DNA of 64,000 nt, from positions 124,001 to 188,000 of the forward strand of contig CAVOGV010000061.1 in NCBI GenBank assembly GCA_963695445.1. Reading direction: 5' to 3'. Shown here one piece after another: positions 9,168 through 18,087 of the stretch. How positions within the stretch are numbered: position 1 is the first letter of the stretch; each line of letters begins with the position of its first letter. Position numbers and translations under genes: made by a program. The notes under the pieces were generated by a model. The model was not told the DNA's origin, ran no database searches, and was given only the letters and a program-made list of their open reading frames with translations. This DNA is from Thiohalocapsa sp963695445. GTDB lineage: Bacteria; Pseudomonadota; Gammaproteobacteria; Chromatiales; Chromatiaceae.

Positions 9168-9490
9168 TTGAGGACGTGCGGCGAATCAGCAGCGCCGCGT
9201 CACTCGAAAACCGTCAATCCCGCAGCGGGCCGACTAGAAGTCGGCGGTCCCATGGAGCGCCGACCTCCGGTCGGCTAGGGCGCGCTAGCGCCCTTGAGGA
9301 CGTGCAGCGAATCAGCGGCGCCGCGTCACTCGAACGCCGTCAATCCCGCAGCGGGCCGACTAGAAGTCGGCGGTCCCATGGAGCGCCGACCTCTGGTCGG
9401 CAAGGGCGCGCTAGCTCCCTTGAGGGCGTGCAGCGAATCAGCGGCGCCGCGTCACTCAACACCGTCAATCCGGCAGCGGGCCGACTAGGT
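9168..9490 (+). repeat. 126-bp tandem repeats (two full copies and a partial third)
   Basis: Units start at 9168, 9294 and 9420, an exact 126-base period; the third is cut at about 9490. Each full unit contains three palindromes: ggccgact...agtcgg, ccgacctccggtcgg and gggcgcgctagcgccc. Because 126 is a multiple of three, a long open frame (9176-9715) runs through the array, but its Arg/Ser-rich repetitive product looks spurious. The array sits in the 660-base gap between the small hypothetical gene and the convergent esterase. Confidence 0.85.
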
Positions 9491-9494
9491 GGAC

Positions 9495-9645
9495 GGCGCG
9501 AAATTTATGCAGATGCGTCAAGTTTTGTGGCGATAACGCGCTTGCCGTCCGAAGGGCCGAGCGCCGAGGGCCTAGGGCCAAAAATGTGCAATCGTGCGGG
9601 ACAGCGGCCCTCGGCCCTGGGCGCTTGGCCCACTCGCTGCAAAGC
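9495..9645 (+). repeat. Dispersed intergenic repeat, copy 1
   Basis: This block, abutting the tandem array, begins with gcgcgaaat and gcagatgcgtcaag and ends with cagcggccctcggccctggg and tggccc. The same arrangement occurs in inverse orientation at about 52995-53135. Matching segments at both ends with a variable middle indicate a dispersed element of about 150 bp rather than chance. No coding potential or transposase is visible. Confidence 0.7.
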
Positions 9646-9706
9646 ACAGGTTGGCCGACACGGCGCTGTGCGCTCCTTGGTCTGCGGCTTCGCCTCTTTC
9701 GTGGTT

Positions 9707-10318
9707 TCAATTTAATGCGCCAGTCTGCCGCAGCAGGGCATGGATGGCGGTGGCCAGCTCGGCATAGCCGGCGGCGTTGGGATGGATTGCGTCGGACTTG
9801 AGGTCTGGGTCGGACAGGATATCGGCGAGGGCCTCGTCTTCCACCGGTATCCCTTCGGCTTCCGCCAGCTCGCGGTACAGCGGGTGGGTGCCGATGAACA
9901 GGCCCGGCTTGGGCACACCGAGCAAGACAACGGACGCGCCGCTTGCTTGCGCCAGCTCGACCATCTGGCGCAGATTGGCCTTGGTGAGGTTCAGATCACG
10001 CTTGCGCAGCAGATCGTTTCCGCCGTGGCCCAGGATGACCAGATCCGGTTGCTCTTTGGCCAGCAGATCGGGCAGCCGGGCGAGACCGGCGTCGCTCTCT
10101 TCGCCTGGAATCCCCGCGTTGACGATCGTCAGCCCGGTCGCGGCAGCCAGTACCGCCGGATAGCTCTCGGCGTCCTTGGCACCGGTGCCATGGGTCAGGC
10201 TGTCGCCGAAGGCGAGCACCACCGCATCCTCGGCCAGCGGCGGCAGTTGCGGACCACCGCCGCAGGCGCTGAGCAGCAGGGTCAGGGCGGGGATCAATAG
10301 CGAGAGTCTGTGCTGCAT
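9707..10318 (-). CDS. SGNH/GDSL esterase lipoprotein (TesA-like)
   Basis: I chose the start at 10318 because it gives a clear lipoprotein signal peptide (MQHRLSLLIPALTLLLSAC) with lipobox LSAC. SGNH-hydrolase blocks follow: block I AFGDSLTHG with the nucleophile serine, block III GHGGNDLL and block V DAIHPN with the catalytic Asp and His. The family hydrolyses acyl esters and thioesters; substrates vary. The mature protein of about 185 residues is typical. The lipid anchor suggests it acts at the periplasmic side of a membrane. The gene is monocistronic, converging on the repeat region. Confidence 0.88.
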   Translation of the reverse strand: MQHRLSLLIPALTLLLSACGGGPQLPPLAEDAVVLAFGDSLTHGTGAKDAESYPAVLAAATGLTIVNAGIPGEESDAGLARLPDLLAKEQPDLVILGHGGNDLLRKRDLNLTKANLRQMVELAQASGASVVLLGVPKPGLFIGTHPLYRELAEAEGIPVEDEALADILSDPDLKSDAIHPNAAGYAELATAIHALLRQTGALN

Positions 10319-10463
10319 GGTGCGATGATGGCTGGGTTGACTGCGTAGGGCCACTGTAGCGCGCACGGGCCCCGACACGCCATCTGGGGATTGCACATTG
10401 ACTCGGATCAAGGGCGATCTGTCGGTGGGCGGTTAGTCTGCCGGGACACAACGGAGATCGCAG

Positions 10464-11667
10464 ATGACCGAGCCCGTATCGCCTCTCTACCCGCACCGGC
10501 CTGCCCTTGCTGACGCTCGGCTTTCGGCCTTTCTTTCTGGCCGCTGGTGCCAGTGCAGTGCTGTCGATGCTGATCTGGCTCGGCATGCTGCGGGGCCTGA
10601 TACCCATCAATACCCTGTACGCGGGCAGCGCCTGGCACGCCCACGAGATGCTGTTCGGCTATGCGATGGCGGTTATCGCCGGTTTCTTGCTCACCGCGGT
10701 GCGCAACTGGACCGGGCAGGCGACCGCCGCCGGCGTCGAGTTGGCGGGACTACTGGTACTGTGGCTGGTCGCCCGCACGCTGCCTTGGCTGCCGCTGCCG
10801 GCCTGGGTCGGCGCGCTGCTGGCGGCGGCGTTCCCGCTGCTGCTTGCGTTCTCGCTGCGCCGGCCGCTGTGGTCAGGCTCCAACCCGGTCAATCGCGTGT
10901 TTCTGCTGATACTCGCCGGCATGGGCGTTGCGGCGTTCTGGAGCCATCTGCGCGCGCTCGGCGTGGCGCCGCCCGGGTGGTTCAACGCCGATACGCTGAT
11001 GCTGGACCTCATCCTGATGACGCTGTTGATCGTCTCCGGCCGCGTGCTGCCGTTCTTTACCCGCGCCGCGCTGCCGGGCGCCCAGCCGAACTCGTCGCCG
11101 CGGCTGGAGACGCTGACCTTCGTCGCCGCCTGCTGCTGGGTCGCATCGGACCTGGCGAGTCCCTGGCCGTGGCTGACCGGTGTTGCCGCGCTGGCCCTGG
11201 CGCTGGTTCTCGGCCTGCGCATCGGTGGCTGGCACGACCGCCGTGCCTGGGGCGTGCCGATCCTGGCCGTGCTCTATGCCGGCGCGCTGTGGCTTATCGT
11301 CGGCCTGATCCTGAGTGCGCTTGCGGACTTCGGCGTGCTCGCTCCCAACCCGGCGCTGCATGCGCTGACCGCCGGCACCATCGGCGTGTTCACGCTCGGC
11401 ATGATGGTGCGCATCACGCTTGGCCACACCGGACGGCCGATGCGCTCGACGCCGATGCTCAACGCGGCCTTCGTCGCGGTCAACGTGGCTGCCCTGATCC
11501 GGGTGTTTTTCCCACTGCTGTGGCCAAGCGCCTATAGCCTTTGGATGGCGGTTTCCGGGCTGCTGTGGGTCGCCGCATTCGCTGTATTTCTGATGGTGCA
11601 AGGGCCGATGCTGCTGGGTCCCCGCGCGGATGGGCGGCCGATCTTAGTCTCTGGCTTGTTCGCCTGA
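10464..11667 (+). pseudogene. nnrS: NnrS-family polytopic membrane protein, +1 frameshift near the N-terminus
   Basis: The protein has about 400 residues and roughly 12 hydrophobic helices. N-terminal LTLGFRPFFLAAG, the WHAHEMLFGY motif and the later RVLPFFTR and MMVRITLGHTGRP segments are typical of NnrS, a haem- and copper-containing membrane protein linked to nitric-oxide stress. The ATG at 10464, with ggag upstream, opens MTEPVSPLYPHR. The frame then slips by +1 at about 10499-10501 (cacCGGCCtgccc, expected cacCGGCtgccc). The only alternatives for the long frame are CTG or TTG starts at 10501 and 10507. No other denitrification genes are nearby. Confidence 0.82.
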
Positions 11668-11688
11668 CGAGGTCCGGCGCCAACCCTG

Positions 11689-12469
11689 TTAACCGACGCC
11701 GAGAATCCAGCCCTCGATCTCGGCGGTAGCGCGTTCGGCGGACGTCAGCGAGGGCGCGAGGAATCCCGGGAGGCTGCCGTCGAGATCGGCTTGGCGCAGC
11801 CATGCGGCGACCGCAGTAGGCGTCGTGCTGGTCCGGGGTGCGTCCGTCGACGGGGAAGGCATGCTTGCACAGGGCCGGGTACACCTCCGCCACTGCCGAA
11901 TGCCCCGCCGGGACCTGCCAGCCGTCGAAGGGCCAGAAGTGGACCCGGTCGCCGAGCTGCCGGCGCAGCGCCAGCAGCCAGGGCAGACCGGCGTGGGTGG
12001 ACTTGGCGACCGAGCCCGGCACATCGAAGTGGAACACCGACTTGGCCGCGCCCGCGCGGATCTCCGTCAGCCGCCGCCAGCGGGCATCGCCGTACCGGTC
12101 CGCGCCCCGTCCGACGTCGCCATAACGCACAAAGTCGACAGTGATGTTCCGATCGGTCGGCCAATGGCGCTGGAAGTCGTTGAGAAAGGCCGACCAATCC
12201 AGCGGCAGCCGATGCGTTTCGAAATAGCGCAGCGGAAACGAAAAGCCGTGGTCGATGCCGACCAGGGTCGGCGTGTCTTCGGCCAGCCGCTCCGCCAACC
12301 AGTCCGCGATGCCGCGCCGGGTCCAATACTTGCGCGGGCTGGGCGGCGGCAGCACTTCCGCGGGCAGCGTCGTCCGATCCGCCAGATAGACACGCAAGCC
12401 CGGGAGGCTGGAGCTGGGGGTTGCGGCGCCGGAGTAGTCGATGCCGATGTAGCGGCTGAAGCTGGACAT
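11689..12469 (-). pseudogene. Conserved protein resembling DUF429, +1 frameshift
   Basis: The start MSSFSRYIGIDYSGA (12469) opens with an acidic, RNase H-fold-like strand, followed by LVGIDHGFSFPLRYFE, GSVAKSTHAGLPWLL and VHFWPFDGWQVP. The frame breaks by +1 at about 11815-11830, after DQHDAY. The proper C-terminus VAAWLRQADLDGS...EGWILGVG continues in the next frame to 11689. The corrected length is about 259 residues. The IDYSG and IDHGF aspartates recall the DUF429 superfamily of predicted nuclease-like proteins, but I cannot confirm this. Neighbours give no functional hint. Confidence 0.6.
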
Positions 12470-12575
12470 TTTGCTGCGAGTCATGGAAAGGGGAAGCTCT
12501 TTAGCAACCTGTTTCCGCCACCTGATTAGAAACGACGTTCCGCAATCTTCCATCTGGCCGAGGCATCTTGCCGCA

Positions 12576-12965
12576 TCAAAACAGCTCATCCAGATCGCGC
12601 CCGTCGTTCAGCTCCTTGATGATCCCGCGCAGCATCGTCATGGCGCGTTCTGCGTCTTCGTTCGGGTCCCAGACATGGCTGCCCCAGCGAATCGGGTCGC
12701 GTAGCTGGCCGGCCAGCCGTTGCGGCTGCAGCAACTCGTAGACGCGGCGCCACTCGCCCTCGATGCGCAGGGACAGTTGCGGGTTGAACAGATACTGGCC
12801 CAGCTTCCAGCGTTGGAACAGCTTGCGGTTGTAGGGGGCGTCGCGGTTGATCTCGTTCTTGGACAGGATCGACGAGATGTAGGGACACTTCTTGCGCCGG
12901 GCGGGGACGATGGACTCCGGAAAATGCTCCAGCACATCGACAAAGTCGGCCGCCGCGAGCAGATG
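12576..12965 (-). pseudogene. C-terminal remnant of an unrecognised protein
   Basis: About 125 residues with convincing protein composition (FPESIVPARRKKCPY, RWKLGQYLFNPQLSLR, then a C-terminal DLDELF) end at 12576. Upstream of about 12965 the frame loses protein character, because the opposite strand becomes a different gene. The 5' part is therefore missing. I do not recognise the family. No start codon with a ribosome site is visible at the break. Confidence 0.5.
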
Positions 12966-13967
12966 TCCGCACCTTGCCCAGCGCTCGCGGAGCGCGCCGA
13001 CGAGGCGTTGGATTTGATGCGCACCTTCTACAACGGCTACAACTTCTCCCTCGAACCCGAGGGCGGGCAGATCTACACCCCGACCCTGGCCCTGTATTTC
13101 TTCAAGCATCTGGCCGAGCGCTGCCACTGCCCCGAGGAGAAGCTCGACAACAACCTGGCCATGGACCGCAACCGTATCGAGTACATCGCCCGACTGCCCC
13201 ACGGCGAGGCCCTGGTCAGTGCCGCGCTGGATACTGCCCATCCAATCAGCGTCGATCGCCTGGAACAGCGTTTCGGCGTGGAGCGCATGCTCCGCGCCCC
13301 GCAGACCGAGGGTTTCCTCGCCTCTCTGCTGTACTTCTTCTGCGTGCTCACCTATAGCGGGCGCGACCCGCCGGGCAATCTGCAGCTGAGCATTCCGAAC
13401 CTCGTGGTGCGCAAGCTCTACGTCGAGCGTATCCAGGAGGCGCTGCTGCCGGGTTACGACTTGGACCGCGAACGGCGTGCCGTCAGCGAGCGCTTCTACG
13501 CGGCGGGCGAGTTGGAGCCCCTGTGCGACTTCATCGAGCAACGCTATCTACCGGTGTTCGACAACCGGGACCTGCGCTGGTCCAACGAACTGGTGGTCAA
13601 GACCGCGTTCCTGATCACCCTGTTCAACGACATCGCCTACATCATGGACTCGGAGACCGCCATCGCCCGCGGCTACTGCGACCTGTCGCTGATCGTGCGG
13701 CCGGACCGGCGTCAATACGCCCTGTTGGACCATGTCATCGAGTTCAAGCACTTGAAGGTCGGCGACCTGCCAGGCCTCGACAGTGACGCGCTGGCCTCCA
13801 TGCCGCGGGAGGAACTGCGCGAGAGGCCCGAGGTGGCCAGCTTGTTGGCCTAGGCGCAAATCCAGCTTGCTGGGTATCGCAAGACCTTGGAGGGTATCTA
13901 CGGGGACAAGCTCAAGCTGCGCACCCATGCCCTGGTCTGCATTGGGCTGGTGCGGTTCGTGTGGTGA
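12966..13967 (+). pseudogene. 5'-truncated AAA-ATPase-like/PD-(D/E)XK (DUF1703) protein with internal stop
   Basis: Recognisable from ALDLMRTFYNGYNFSL onward, the remnant carries the C-terminal part of the family that pairs an N-terminal AAA-ATPase-like domain with a C-terminal PD-(D/E)XK nuclease-like domain (YCDLSLIVRPD, then VIEFKHLK). The ATPase domain is missing, so roughly the first half of the gene is gone. A TAG at 13851-13853 interrupts the frame, yet translation beyond it in the same frame gives the expected C-terminus (QIQLAGYRKTLEGIYGDKLK...) to 13967. It is doubly inactivated. The family is multicopy in some Chromatiales and is often degraded. Confidence 0.75.
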
Positions 13968-14051
13968 GCTTGCGGTCCAGGTCAGAGGCTCAGCACAGTC
14001 CGAAAATGCAGCGGTGCAACGACGCGAGAACCGAGCGGATCGCCCCGTCGA

Positions 14052-14516
14052 TCATTCCAACGAGAGAATGAACTCCCATTGCTTCGGCGTCACCGGCATC
14101 ACCGACAGCCGGTTGCCGCGGCGCACCAGCGCGAAGTCCGCGAGCGGGCCGTCGGCGTGCTCCTTGAGTTCCGTTAGCGCGATGGTGCGCTTCAGGTGTC
14201 GGACGTAGCTCAGGTCGACCATGTACCAACGCGGGTTGTCCGGGTCGCTCTTCGGGTCGTAATACTTCGCCTCGGGGTCGAAGGCGGTGTGGTCGGGATA
14301 ACCCTCTTGGGCGACTTCGGCGATACCGACCACGCCGGGCACTTTGCAGTTTGAATGGTAGAACAGCACCTGGTCGCCCACGCGCATCTGGTCGCGCATC
14401 ATGTTGCGCGCCTGATAATTGCGCACGCCGTCCCAGGGTTCGGTCCGATTAGGGCGTGACGCCAGATCATCGAGACCAAACGCGTCGGGTTCGGATTTCA
14501 TTAGCCAGTAGGCCAT
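14052..14516 (-). CDS. EVE-domain protein
   Basis: This intact 154-residue single EVE domain (PUA-like fold) has MAYWLMKSEPDAFGLDDL at the start, WDGVRNYQARNMMRD, GDQVLFYHSNCKVPGVVGIAEV and the terminal VRRGNRLSVMPVTPKQWEFI. EVE domains bind modified bases in DNA or RNA; the bacterial stand-alone versions are uncharacterised or linked to modified-base recognition. It lies 244 bases downstream of rsgA on the same strand, separated by simple-sequence repeats. No restriction or modification genes are adjacent. Confidence 0.92.
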   Translation of the reverse strand: MAYWLMKSEPDAFGLDDLASRPNRTEPWDGVRNYQARNMMRDQMRVGDQVLFYHSNCKVPGVVGIAEVAQEGYPDHTAFDPEAKYYDPKSDPDNPRWYMVDLSYVRHLKRTIALTELKEHADGPLADFALVRRGNRLSVMPVTPKQWEFILSLE

Positions 14517-14577
14517 GGGTCTGTGGCTCTCCTAGTTTGCTTGAGGGCACCGCATCTTCAAAGATGAGCCAAGTTTA

Positions 14578-14714
14578 TCGTTGTCGTAGTCGTAGTCGTA
14601 ATCGAAATCTCCGAAGCCGAGTAGACTTCAGGGCGCTTCGTGGCTTCACATCAGCGCTCTCATGCGCACATTGCATGGCCACTCGAAGCAAGACAACGAC
14701 AACGACAACGACGG
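14578..14714. repeat. Inverted simple-sequence repeats
   Basis: Between rsgA and the EVE gene, a (TCG TTG/TAG)-type run (14578-14604) is followed about 90 bases later by gacaacgacaacgacaacga (14692 onward), which is largely its reverse complement. A transcript through here could form a long imperfect hairpin. No gene is visible in 14517-14760. Confidence 0.55.
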
Positions 14715-14760
14715 CGGACAAGGATCAGTATGCCGCCTTAACCAGTGTCGACGTGAGAAA

Positions 14761-15772
14761 TCAGTGCCCGGCGCGGTCGGCATCGGCGGCAAGGTGGTGA
14801 AAATTCGCCAGGCGCTGAGGGGCGATGTCGCCGGTGTCGACGGCGGTGCGGATGGCACAGTCCGGCTCGTGCAGGTGGCTGCAGTTGGCGAAGCGACAGC
14901 GGCCAAGGTAGGGCGCGAATTCGCGAAAGCCGCGCTCGAGATCGGTGCGCGCGATGTCGCCAAGGCGGAAACTGCGCACGCCGGGGGAGTCGATGAGATG
15001 GCCGCGATCGCCGACGCGGTAGCAGGTGGCGGCGGATGTGGTGTGGCGGCCCAGTCCGGTGGCTTCGGACAGTCGGCCGATCTGCAGTTCCTGATCCGGC
15101 AGCAGGGCGTTGATCAGCGATGATTTGCCGACGCCGGACTGACCGAGCAGGATGGCGGTTCGGTCGGTGAGGTGCGGCAGCAATTGGTCGAGTCCCGGTG
15201 CGCCCTTGACGCTGACCGGCAGCACTGGGCAGCCGATCTTGGCGTAGTGGTCGAATGCGCTCAAGAACTCCGTTTGCTCGTCGGTGCTCAGCAGGTCCAT
15301 CTTGTTCACGACGATCACCGCGTCGACGCCGATCAGCTCGGCGGCCACCAGGTATTGATCCACCAGGTAGCCGCTCGGCTCCGGGCGTGCGGCGATGACG
15401 ATGACCATGAGGGAGACGTTGGCGGCCAATGCCTTGTCGCGCCCGCCGTAGTCGGGCCGGCTCAGCTCGGTATCGCGGGGTTGCAGCGCAATGACGACGC
15501 CAGCGCCGGCCTCGGACGGCTGCCAAATGACCCGATCGCCGCAGACCGGCTGGCCGATGTTGCGCCGCGTCTGGCAATGGTGGACCAGACCTTGCGCGTC
15601 CTCGACGGCAAGACTGGCGCCGTGACGCACGACGACGAGCCCCCCGCGGGGCTCGTCGTCGTCGAGTTGCTCCAGCACGCAACTCGGTGCGCGCCTCGAG
15701 CCGTTGGCGGCGTCGGTCCTGGATGGCGCGAATGCGCTCCAGCTGGCGTCCCGACAGGCGTCGCCTAGGCAT
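14761..15772 (-). pseudogene. rsgA: RsgA, ribosome small-subunit-dependent GTPase, +1 frameshift
   Basis: RsgA is a circularly permuted GTPase that checks late 30S assembly. An OB-type N-terminal domain is followed by permuted motifs: G4 NKMD, then G1 GQSGVGKSS, then G3 DSPGV, and a C-terminal zinc site (CRFANCSHLHEPDC). The basic N-terminus MPRRRLSGRQLERIRAIQD starts at 15772. Near 15680 (gagTTGCgtgctggag) one extra base shifts the frame, and the rest runs from VLEQLDDDEPRGG. The corrected length is about 336 residues, normal for the family. GTG at 15678 could initiate a shorter protein lacking the N-terminal tail, so partial function is conceivable. Confidence 0.88.
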
Positions 15773-15787
15773 TGGCGCGGTCTCGCG

Positions 15788-16094
15788 TCAGTCTCCGAAT
15801 TTGTAATACTCCTTGTTCAGCAGCGTGGCGACGCTGTTGACTTCGTCGTCAAACCACTTCAGCCCGAGATTCTGTTCGCACATCCGCACCTGCGTGTCGA
15901 GCGCGTCCTTCGACGTGACCTTGCGGTCGGCGCGGGTATAGACCTCGGTGCCGTGGCACTTGGTGCAGTTGTCCGTGTAAAGGGCGTGGGCGTCGGGTGC
16001 CTGGGCGCTGGCGCTGCAGTGACCAGCATAGACCTGCGGCCAGCGTCACCGCTGAGAGTGAGTGGGCGATGGATTGAGGCATGGTTGAACGCAT
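15788..16094 (-). pseudogene. Small c-type cytochrome, +1 frameshift in the signal peptide
   Basis: The mature part (APDAHALYTDNCTKCHGTEVY...) holds one haem-binding CTKCH and a methionine in VRMCEQN as a possible sixth ligand, ending NKEYYKFGD at 15788. The N-terminus (start 16094 or 16082) is a Sec signal peptide, MPQSIAHSLSAVTLAAGLCW. The signal and mature parts are in different frames; the +1 slip lies at about 16010-16020, next to the expected cleavage site SASAQA. The corrected product is about 97-101 residues. It would be a periplasmic electron carrier; the partner is unknown. Confidence 0.8.
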
Positions 16095-16204
16095 AGGGTT
16101 GGTCTCCGGAATCAGGTTGCGGGTATCTTATCAGCGCCGCATGGCCATGGCGCGCGTCGAACGCGTTACCATGCGCGACATCGTGTCCACAACGGGAGAA
16201 GCCA

Positions 16205-16747
16205 ATGGGCAAAGAGGATAATCTGATCTGGATGGACCTGGAAATGACGGGGCTGGACCCGTTTAGCGATCAGATTCTAGAGATCGCCACCGTGGTCACC
16301 GACCCGCAGCTTGAGATTCTGGCGGAGGGGCCGGTGATCGCGCTGCATCAGTCGGAGCATGTGCTCGCGGCGCTGGACGAGTGGAACCGGCATCATCACG
16401 GTCAGTCCGGCCTGTTGGAACGGGTGCGTAATAGCACCTGCGACGAGCGTCAGGCGGAACGTCAGACACTGGACTTTCTGCAGAAGTGGTGCGTCGCCGG
16501 CAAGTCGCCGCTGTGCGGCAACAGCATCTGCCAGGACCGGCGTTTCCTGGCGCGCTGCATGCCGCGGCTGGAGGCGTTCATGCACTACCGCAACCTCGAC
16601 GTGAGCAGTCTGAAGATCCTCGCGAAGCTGTGGGCGCCGGATGTGGTCGACGGCTTCAAGAAGCAAAACAAGCATTCGGCCCTGAACGATATTCGCGAGT
16701 CCATCGACGAGTTGCGACACTATCGAGCCGAGTTCTTGCGGGTCTGA
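16205..16747 (+). CDS. orn: Oligoribonuclease
   Basis: This 180-residue DEDDh 3'-5' exonuclease degrades 2-5 nt RNA and pGpG. Conserved residues are visible: DLEMTGLD (D11, E13), CGNSICQDRRFL and the C-terminal HSALNDIRESI with catalytic His and Asp. The gene is intact, with gggagaa upstream of the ATG. It converges on queG. Orn is essential in many gammaproteobacteria, consistent with the frame being undamaged although its neighbours are not. Confidence 0.97.
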   Translation: MGKEDNLIWMDLEMTGLDPFSDQILEIATVVTDPQLEILAEGPVIALHQSEHVLAALDEWNRHHHGQSGLLERVRNSTCDERQAERQTLDFLQKWCVAGKSPLCGNSICQDRRFLARCMPRLEAFMHYRNLDVSSLKILAKLWAPDVVDGFKKQNKHSALNDIRESIDELRHYRAEFLRV

Positions 16748-16802
16748 GGGACGGGCCTGTCCATGCTGCAACGGATGCGGCAACGGCACGCACGGAGCGG
16801 CG

Positions 16803-18087
16803 TCAATCGTTGTCGCCCGCCTGATCGGTTCCGTTTGTTCGGCCGCGTTCGATGGGCTCGAAGCGCCCACTGGACGTGCTCGCGCACCAGCGGGCTCGGG
16901 TCCTCGGCTCGGGAGTGCAGGGCGGCACGGACTTGCTCGGACGCGGGGGCATTGCCGAGCGCGACGGCGATGTTGCGCAGCCAGCGTTCATGGCCGATAC
17001 GGCGGATGGCGGAGCCTTCGGTGCGGCGCAGGAATTCGTCTTCGTCCCAGCCGAATAAGGACAGGAGCGTCGCGGTGTCGAGGTCGTTCCGAGGCAGAAA
17101 GTCCGCCTCCGACGTGGTCTGGGCAAAGCGATTCCACGGACAGACGATCTGGCAGTCGTCGCAGCCGTAGATGCGATTGCCGATGCGGGCGCGCAGGGGC
17201 TCCGGAATCGGCCCCGGATGCTCGATGGTCAAATACGAGATGCACAGCCGGGCGTCCAGCACATACGGGGCGACGATGGCATCGGTCGGGCAGACATCGA
17301 TGCAGGCCTTGCAGCGACCGCAATGATCCTCCGCGGGATCGTCGACTGGCAACGGCAGGTCGCAGTACAGCTCGCCGAGAAAGAACCAGGAACCGGCGCG
17401 GGGGTTGATCAGGTTGGTGTGTTTGCCGATCCAGCCGAGGCCGGCCTTCTGCGCCAGCGGCTTCTCCAGCACCGGCGCGGAGTCGACGAAGACGCGGTAG
17501 CCGAAGGCGCCGATGCGCTCCTCGATCCGATGCGCCAATCGCTTGAGTCGCTGACGCAAGACCTTATGATAGTCACGGCCGAGGGCGTAACGGGACACGA
17601 AGGCGCGGCCGGGGTCTTCCAGCGCCGCGGCCGTGCTGGCAGCGGGCTCGCTGCGGTAGTCCATGCGTACCGAGATCACCCGCAGCGTGCCCGGCATCAA
17701 CTCCGCCGGGCGGCTGCGCCGGGTACCGTGGCGCGCCATGTAGTCCATGTCGCCGTGCATGCCGTCCGCGAGCCAGCCATCGAGCCGTTGTTCCGCCTGC
17801 GTCAGGTCACAATCGGCGATGCCTAGCTGCTGAAAGCCGAGTTCCTCGCCCCAGCTTTTAATTGTGCGCGCAAGCGTCCGCGCCTCGTCGACGGAGAGGG
17901 CGATGATGGGTGTCTGGGCTTGTTCACTGCCTAATCGTTGCTTGAGGCTTGGGGTGACTGGGGGTAGCCGGGGGGCTGGCTGGCCAATTGCGCCGGGCGG
18001 CCGTATGTTGTCTCGATCGTTCGCCCGCGCCGCAGGCTCGGTGCGTGCGGATCTTTGCCCGGAGTCAAACACAGTGGCGCGTCTCAT
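16803..18087 (-). pseudogene. queG: Epoxyqueuosine reductase QueG, probable C-terminal +1 frameshift and unclear start
   Basis: This cobalamin- and 2x[4Fe-4S]-dependent enzyme makes queuosine in tRNA. Visible motifs are FVDSAPVLEKPLAQKAGLGW, the ferredoxin cysteine sets CGRCKACIDVCP and CDDCQIVCPWNRF, and the conserved EGSAIRRIGHERWLRNIAVAL. Similarity to E. coli QueG begins around TLARTIKSWGEELGFQQ, but no usable start codon lies there. The nearest in-frame ATG is 18087, which overlaps the divergent nnr start and would add an Arg/Pro-rich leader. Near 16860 the frame turns Arg-rich and runs into orn. A +1 shift there gives a sensible tail (EPIERGRTNGTDQAGDND) ending at 16803. Confidence 0.8.

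Noticed and set aside
9168..9490. CRISPR array
   Set aside because: Units are 126 bp, near-identical throughout, with no spacer/repeat alternation and no cas genes.
9176..9715. Long + strand open frame through the tandem repeats
   Set aside because: It is open because the 126-base period is a multiple of three; the product is Arg/Ser-rich and repetitive, with no ribosome site.
16277..16870. - strand frame opposite orn
   Set aside because: orn is unmistakable on the + strand, and the opposite frame has no motif.
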